From positions 1 to 52,722 of the forward strand of contig NZ_LZLQ01000031.1 of NCBI RefSeq assembly GCF_001673315.1: DNA of 52,722 nucleotides, in the 5' to 3' direction. The notes under the pieces are model-generated. The model was not told the DNA's origin, did not search any database, and saw only the letters and a program-made list of their open reading frames with translations. Shown piece after piece: positions 48,255-52,722 of the stretch; the stretch's first letter is position 1; each line of letters opens with the position of its first letter. The stretch comes from Mycobacterium asiaticum. GTDB taxonomy: Bacteria > Actinomycetota > Actinomycetes > Mycobacteriales > Mycobacteriaceae. Both the position numbers and the translations under genes were made by a program.

Positions 48255-48801
48255 GCAGGACGACACGATCCTCGACCGCGGTGTCGGGGAGCGCGACCAC
48301 CTGCAACGACTGTGGACGCCGTACCGGATGAACTACCTCGCCGAAGCTCCCATGAAGCGCGACGACGCCGGGCGCGCCGAACCCTTCAGTGACATCCCGC
48401 AGATGTCCGACGAGGACGGACTGGTGGTGGCCCGCGGCGAACTCGTCTACGCCGTGCTCAACTTGTACCCGTACAACCCGGGCCACCTGATGGTGGTGCC
48501 CTACCGGCGGGTGTCCGAACTCGAAGATCTGACCGAAGCCGAGAGCGCCGAGGTGATGGCCTTCACCCAGAAGGCAATTCGGGTGATCAAGAACGTGTCG
48601 CGCCCGCACGGCTTCAACGTCGGCATCAATCTGGGGCACTCGGCGGGCGGATCGCTGGCCGAGCACCTCCACGTGCACGTCGTACCCCGATGGGGTGGCG
48701 ACGCGAACTTCATCACCATCGTCGGCGGATCCAAGGTGATACCGCAGTTGCTGCGGGAAACCCGCCAGTTGCTGGCCGACGAGTGGACCAGGCAGTCATG
48801 A
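48247..48801 (+). CDS. HIT-domain Ap4A phosphorylase-like protein (Rv2613c)
   Basis: Histidine-triad protein; the M. tuberculosis counterpart is reported to be a diadenosine tetraphosphate phosphorylase. The 184-aa product has [18 protein letters not shown] and the triad His140-x-His142-x-His144 ([10 protein letters not shown]). GTG start overlaps the thrS stop by 8 bases, and its stop overlaps pgsA1 (ATGA). Confidence 0.94.
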   Translation: MNEQDDTILDRGVGERDHLQRLWTPYRMNYLAEAPMKRDDAGRAEPFSDIPQMSDEDGLVVARGELVYAVLNLYPYNPGHLMVVPYRRVSELEDLTEAESAEVMAFTQKAIRVIKNVSRPHGFNVGINLGHSAGGSLAEHLHVHVVPRWGGDANFITIVGGSKVIPQLLRETRQLLADEWTRQS

Positions 48802-49451
48802 GCAAGCTGCCGTTCCTGTCGCGGGCGTTCTTCTCCCGGATCACCGAGCCGGTGGCCCGGGCCGCCCTGTGGGTCGGTCTGACGCCGGACGCCGCCACCG
48901 TCATCGGAACCACCGCAACGGTGGCGGGCGCGTTGATTCTCTTCCCGATGGGTCACCTGTTCGCCGGTGGCTGCGTGGTGTGGTTCTTCACGTTGTTCGA
49001 CATGCTCGACGGCGCCATGGCCCGCGAACGCGGCGGCGGCACCCGGTTCGGTGCGGTGCTGGATGCCACCTGTGACCGCATCAGTGACGGCGCGGTGTTC
49101 TGCGGGTTGCTGTGGTGGATCGCGTTCCACCTGCACGACCGGCTGCTGACCGTGGCGACCCTGATCTGCCTGGTGACCTCCCAGGTCATCTCCTACATCA
49201 AGGCCCGCGCCGAAGCCAGCGGGTTGCGCGGTGACGGCGGCTTCATCGAGCGGCCCGAACGGTTGATCATTGTGCTGACCGGTGCCGGGGTGTCGGACTT
49301 TCCGTTCGTTGCCTGGCCGCCGGCACTGCCCATCGGAATGTGGCTGCTGGCGGTGCTCAGCATCATCACCTGCGGGCAGCGGTTGTACACCGTGCGGACT
49401 TCACCCGGGGCCGTCGACCGCATCGCGCTGCAAGGAAAGAGTGAGCCGTGA
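48798..49451 (+). CDS. pgsA1: Phosphatidylinositol phosphate synthase PgsA1
   Basis: CDP-alcohol phosphatidyltransferase making phosphatidylinositol phosphate from CDP-diacylglycerol and inositol-1-phosphate, the base of all PIMs, LM and LAM; membrane. The 217-aa protein contains the full family motif D-x2-DG-x2-AR-x8-G-x3-D-x3-D from Asp68 to Asp93 and about six transmembrane helices. ATG at 48798 overlaps the HIT gene stop by four bases. Essential in M. tuberculosis (Rv2612c). Confidence 0.96.
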   Translation: MSKLPFLSRAFFSRITEPVARAALWVGLTPDAATVIGTTATVAGALILFPMGHLFAGGCVVWFFTLFDMLDGAMARERGGGTRFGAVLDATCDRISDGAVFCGLLWWIAFHLHDRLLTVATLICLVTSQVISYIKARAEASGLRGDGGFIERPERLIIVLTGAGVSDFPFVAWPPALPIGMWLLAVLSIITCGQRLYTVRTSPGAVDRIALQGKSEP

Positions 49452-50401
49452 TACCTCCGTCGGTGGGCCTGAAGAAACTGCCCGGACGACCCCGCGAACT
49501 GTTGACCGGCACCGCGACCGGGTGGGCGTATGCGGCGGGCTGGCGGGCGGTTCGGGCGCTGCCGGAGTTCGCGGCGCGCAACGCGTTCGACGCGGGCGCG
49601 CGGTATGCGGCGCGGCGCGGTGGACCGGAGCAGCTCCGCAAGAACCTGGCGCGTGTGATAGGGGTACGGCCCGCCCAGGTGCCGGACTCGTTGATGCGTG
49701 CGTCCCTGGAGTCCTACGCCCGGTACTGGCGGGAGGCGTTTCGCCTGCCGACCATGGATCTGGCCGAACTCACCCGCCGGCTGGACAGCTGCACCGGTGG
49801 GCAGGACAACCTGAACGGGGCGCTGGCCGCCGGCCGGGGGGTGGTGCTGGCGTTGCCGCACAGCGGTAACTGGGACATGAACGGGGTCTGGCTCTCGCAG
49901 ACCTACGGCACGTTCGCCACCGTCGCCGAGCGGCTCAAACCGGAATCGCTGTACCGACGTTTCATCGAGTACCGCGAAGGCCTGGGTTTCGAAGTCATTC
50001 CGCATTCGGGGGGAGATCGATCCCCGTTCGAGGTGCTGTGCGACCGGCTACGGGCCAACCAGATCGTGGCGCTGATGGCCGAGCGTGACCTCACCCGAAC
50101 TGGCGTCGAGGTCGAATTCTTCGGTGAAACCACCCGGATGCCGGCCGGGCCGGCCAAACTCGCGATCGCCACCGGCGCGCAACTGCTGCCGTCCCACTGC
50201 TGGTTCGACGGCGACGGCTGGGAATGCAAGATGCAAGAACCGCTGGACTGCAGCAGCGGCGACGTCAAGGCGATCACTCAGGCGCTGGCCCGGGAATTCG
50301 AGACCAACATCGCCGCCAACCCCGAAGACTGGCACATGATGCAGCCGCAGTGGCTGGCCGATCTCTCGGACGAGCGGCAGGCCTGGTTGAAGGAAGCCTG
50401 A
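49448..50401 (+). CDS. patA: Phosphatidylinositol mannoside acyltransferase PatA
   Basis: Palmitoyl-CoA-dependent acyltransferase that acylates the 2-linked mannose of PIM1/PIM2, peripheral at the inner leaflet. The 317-aa protein has the HX4D motif His138-x4-Asp143 (LPHSGNWDMNG) and Glu212 in AERD, corresponding to His126, Asp131 and Glu200 of M. smegmatis PatA. GTG overlaps the pgsA1 stop; TGATG junction to pimA. Equivalent to Rv2611c. Confidence 0.95.
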   Translation: MIPPSVGLKKLPGRPRELLTGTATGWAYAAGWRAVRALPEFAARNAFDAGARYAARRGGPEQLRKNLARVIGVRPAQVPDSLMRASLESYARYWREAFRLPTMDLAELTRRLDSCTGGQDNLNGALAAGRGVVLALPHSGNWDMNGVWLSQTYGTFATVAERLKPESLYRRFIEYREGLGFEVIPHSGGDRSPFEVLCDRLRANQIVALMAERDLTRTGVEVEFFGETTRMPAGPAKLAIATGAQLLPSHCWFDGDGWECKMQEPLDCSSGDVKAITQALAREFETNIAANPEDWHMMQPQWLADLSDERQAWLKEA

Positions 50402-51525
50402 TGCGGATCGGGATGGTCTGCCCCTACTCGTTCGATGTGCCGGGCGGGGTGCAGTCGCACGTCCTGCAGCTAGCCGAGGTGATGCGCGAGCGAGGGCATG
50501 AGGTCAGCGTGCTGGCCCCGGTGGGGGAGGACACCTCGCTTCCCGACTATGTCGTCTCCGCCGGGAAGGCCATTCCCATTCCCTACAACGGCTCGGTGGC
50601 CCGGGTGCGGTTCGGCCCGGCTTCTTACCGCGCGGTCAAAAAATGGCTCGCCGAGGGCGAGTTCGACGTGCTGCATGTGCACGAACCAAGCGCCCCGAGC
50701 CTGTCGCTGTTAGCGCTGAACATCGCCGAAGGCCCGATCGTGGCGACGTTTCACACCTCGGCCACCAAGTCGGTAGCGCTGTCGGTCCTGGGCGGCATGC
50801 TGCGGCCCAGGTTCGAGAAGATCGTCGGACGGATCGCGGTGTCCGACCTGGCCCGACGCTGGCAGATGGAATCGTTGGGGTCCGATGCGGTGGAGATTCC
50901 CAACGGCGTCGACGTCGAGTTCTTTTCGTCGGCGGCGCCGTTCGACGGATATCCGCGGCCGGGTAAGACGGTGCTGTTCCTGGGGCGGTATGACGAGCCG
51001 CGCAAGGGGATGGCGACGCTGCTGGAAGCTATGCCCAAGGTGGTGGAGTGTTTTCCTGACGTGCAGCTGCTGATCGTCGGCCGCGGTGACGAGGACGAAT
51101 TACGCGGTGAGGCAACGGGATTCGCTGATAACTTGCGATTTCTGGGGCAGGTCGACGATGCGGGCAAGGCGTCCGCGATGCGCAGCGCCGATGTCTATTG
51201 CGCACCTAATACCGGTGGGGAGAGTTTCGGCATCGTTCTGGTGGAGGCCATGGCCGCCTGCACCGCGGTGGTGGCCAGCGACCTGGACGCGTTCCGACGC
51301 GTCTTGCAGGACGGCGAGGTGGGGCGACTGGTGCCCGTCGAGGACGGCAACGCGTTGGCTGATGCGTTGGTTGCGGTGCTGCAGGACGACGCGCTTCGGC
51401 AGCGATATGTCGCAGCCGGCACCGAGGCGGTCCGCCGCTACGACTGGTCGGTGGTAGCCAGCCAGATCATGCGGGTCTACGAGACGGTCGCAGGGTCTGG
51501 TGTGAAGGTGCAGGTGGCCGGCTGA
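50401..51525 (+). CDS. pimA: Phosphatidylinositol alpha-mannosyltransferase PimA
   Basis: GT4 retaining mannosyltransferase that adds the first mannose to phosphatidylinositol from GDP-mannose. The 374-aa GT-B protein begins MRIGMVCPYSFDVPGGVQSH with the GGVQ donor-side loop, has LHVHEPSAPSLSLLAL and the C-terminal nucleotide-sugar motif NTGGESFGIVLVEAMAA (EX7E). ATG shares one base with the patA stop; stop overlaps the next ATG. The longer open frame from 50224 is not the start. Confidence 0.97.
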   Translation: MRIGMVCPYSFDVPGGVQSHVLQLAEVMRERGHEVSVLAPVGEDTSLPDYVVSAGKAIPIPYNGSVARVRFGPASYRAVKKWLAEGEFDVLHVHEPSAPSLSLLALNIAEGPIVATFHTSATKSVALSVLGGMLRPRFEKIVGRIAVSDLARRWQMESLGSDAVEIPNGVDVEFFSSAAPFDGYPRPGKTVLFLGRYDEPRKGMATLLEAMPKVVECFPDVQLLIVGRGDEDELRGEATGFADNLRFLGQVDDAGKASAMRSADVYCAPNTGGESFGIVLVEAMAACTAVVASDLDAFRRVLQDGEVGRLVPVEDGNALADALVAVLQDDALRQRYVAAGTEAVRRYDWSVVASQIMRVYETVAGSGVKVQVAG

Positions 51526-52559
51526 TGGAGTGGCTGGTTGCCGCAGTCATCGGGCTGTTCTTGGTGCTGGCGGCCTTTGGCGCCTGGGGCTATCAACGCG
51601 CCAATCGCTTGGACCGGCTGAACGTGCGCTACGACCTGTCCTGGCACGCGCTGGACGCAGCGCTGGCACGGCGGGCGGTGGTGGCGCGTGCCGTGGCGAT
51701 CGACGCTTACGGCGGGTCACCCGAGGGCGAGCGGTTGGCGGCGCTGGCTGACGCCGCCGAGCGGGCACCGCGCCACGCACGGGAGACCGCGGAGAACGAG
51801 CTTTCCGCGGCACTGGCGATGGTCGATCCGGCGTCGGTGCCGGCGGCTTTGGTGGCGGAGTTGGCCGACGCCGAAGCTCGGGTGCTGTTGGCCCGCAGAT
51901 TCCACAACGACGCGGTGCGCGACACCCTGGTGCTGGCCGAGCGACGGATGGTGCGATTGTTCCGGCTCGGCGGACGAGCGCCGCTGCCAACGTATTTCGA
52001 GATCGCCGAGCGGCCGCACGCCCAGCGGCACACCGATAGCGAGCTCAACCACCGCACCTCGGCGCGGGTGGTGTTGCTCGACGAGCACGGCGCGGTGCTG
52101 CTGTTGTGTGGCTCGGATCCCGCTATTACCGATGCGGCCAGGTGGTGGTTCACGGTCGGCGGCGAGGTACGGCCCGGTGAACGATTGGCCGAAGCGGCCG
52201 CGCGCGAACTCGCCGAGGAAACAGGGCTGCAGATCACGCCGGCGAACTTGGTGGGGCCCATCTGGCGACGCGACGAGGTCTTCGAGTTCAACGGCACCAC
52301 GCTCGACAGCGAAGAGTTCTACTTCGTGCACCGCACCCAACGATTCGAGCCGACGGCCACCGGCCGCACCGAGTTGGAGCACAGCTACATCCACGGCGCC
52401 CGCTGGTGCAGCCCCGGCGATATCGCCGCGCTGACCGCTGCGGGGGAGCAGGTGTATCCGCGGCAACTCGGTGAGTTGTTGCCCGCGGCGGTCGAGCAGG
52501 CGGATCACTCGGCCAAGCACCAGGCTCGTGATTTCGTTGTGCCGCAGTCGATTCGCTGA
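51525..52559 (+). CDS. Nudix hydrolase with N-terminal membrane/LemA-like region (Rv2609c-like)
   Basis: A 344-aa membrane-anchored protein. Residues 4-22 form a transmembrane helix, followed by a LemA-like helical segment (RANRLDRLNVRYDLSWHALD). Residues about 180-300 are a Nudix domain with a complete Nudix box from Gly213 to Leu235 (GGEVRPGER, REL, EETGL). Nudix enzymes hydrolyse nucleoside diphosphates linked to another moiety; substrate unknown, though position at the end of the PIM operon suggests a nucleotide-sugar or CDP-lipid context. ATG overlaps the pimA stop. Confidence 0.9.
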   Translation: MEWLVAAVIGLFLVLAAFGAWGYQRANRLDRLNVRYDLSWHALDAALARRAVVARAVAIDAYGGSPEGERLAALADAAERAPRHARETAENELSAALAMVDPASVPAALVAELADAEARVLLARRFHNDAVRDTLVLAERRMVRLFRLGGRAPLPTYFEIAERPHAQRHTDSELNHRTSARVVLLDEHGAVLLLCGSDPAITDAARWWFTVGGEVRPGERLAEAAARELAEETGLQITPANLVGPIWRRDEVFEFNGTTLDSEEFYFVHRTQRFEPTATGRTELEHSYIHGARWCSPGDIAALTAAGEQVYPRQLGELLPAAVEQADHSAKHQARDFVVPQSIR

Positions 52560-52563
52560 TGGT

Positions 52564-52722
52564 TCAGAAGGGTGGGGGTTCGTCACAGGGCGGCGCAGGC
52601 CCGCCGTTGCTGGCGTAGCCGGGTTGGCGGGCTTGGCGGTTCGCCCGGCGTTCGGCGTCGACGCGGTAGGCGCGGTCTTGGGCGCGGGTGCGTCGGCGCT
52701 TGGGCATCATCGCGGTGCGCTC
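52564..52722 (-). CDS. C-terminal end of a 13E12-repeat (DUF222/HNH) family protein, truncated at the window edge
   Basis: The last 52 codons of a leftward gene run from the right edge to a TGA 5 bp after the Nudix gene. The Arg-rich MMPKRRRTRAQDRAYRVDAE segment and the acidic-proline end CDEPPPF are typical of the C-terminus of DUF222-HNH proteins of the 13E12 family, which occur in many mycobacterial copies. The HNH and DUF222 domains would lie outside the window, so only the tail is seen. Confidence 0.65.
   Translation of the reverse strand, partial: ERTAMMPKRRRTRAQDRAYRVDAERRANRQARQPGYASNGGPAPPCDEPPPF

Overview
The window is high-GC actinobacterial DNA and almost certainly comes from a slow-growing Mycobacterium. 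The two ends carry gene blocks matching the M. tuberculosis Rv2677c-Rv2667 and Rv2638-Rv2609c regions by recalled gene order. There is also an orphan PPE-MPTR gene, the phosphatidylinositol mannoside (PIM) operon, ClpC2 and a 13E12-family gene end. I cannot name the species.

Layout. (1) 1-9.7 kb, core: the end of hemY, the heme decarboxylase chdC and a methyltransferase run rightward. The leftward operon is ribD-like, lipoprotein hydrolase, aftC, msrB. Then come a ZapE-type ATPase, a GNAT acetyltransferase, an exported protein and clpC2, the last with a tandem palindromic operator over its promoter. (2) 9.7-18.5 kb, accessory: small secreted proteins, a hydrolase, a RibD_C-type reductase, a serine recombinase with a candidate crossover site, a cyclase-ATPase signalling protein, and about 1.1 kb with no convincing gene. 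(3) 18.5-31 kb: a four-tRNA cluster (Val-GAC, Cys, Gly, Val-CAC), a polysaccharide deacetylase, a CinY/HET-C-like exported protein, hydrolase, TSUP transporter, GCS2 ligase, two TetR regulators, a STAS protein, DedA, an acyl-CoA synthetase and PPE-MPTR. (4) 31.2-38.3 kb, a catabolic island: an IclR regulator, a leftward operon (ring-hydroxylating dioxygenase alpha and beta, an 83-aa protein, a dihydrodiol dehydrogenase, a class II aldolase-type decarboxylase) and a divergent pcaHGB operon. The order of activities fits conversion of an aromatic dicarboxylate such as phthalate to protocatechuate, followed by intradiol cleavage. Ferredoxin, reductase and the later beta-ketoadipate genes are absent. 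(5) 38.4-44.6 kb: a hydrolase like Rv2627c, a methyltransferase, and a module in which two SufR-like three-cysteine regulators bracket a membrane protein, a cupin and a nitronate monooxygenase, with a DoxX protein divergent from the second regulator. (6) 44.6-52.7 kb, core: aldo-keto reductase, thioesterase, thrS, HIT protein, pgsA1, patA, pimA and a Nudix protein, tightly coupled, then the C-terminal end of a 13E12-family gene at the right edge.

The observations most worth following are the ClpC2 operator, the paired SufR-like regulators with a shared palindrome core, the phthalate-type divergon with its 33-bp operator-like palindrome, the 26-bp crossover-like site beside the serine recombinase, and a STAS protein whose phospho-acceptor serine is replaced by a cysteine pair. 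No prophage, CRISPR array or intact insertion sequence was seen. All function calls come from reading motifs and recalled family knowledge; no database search was run.
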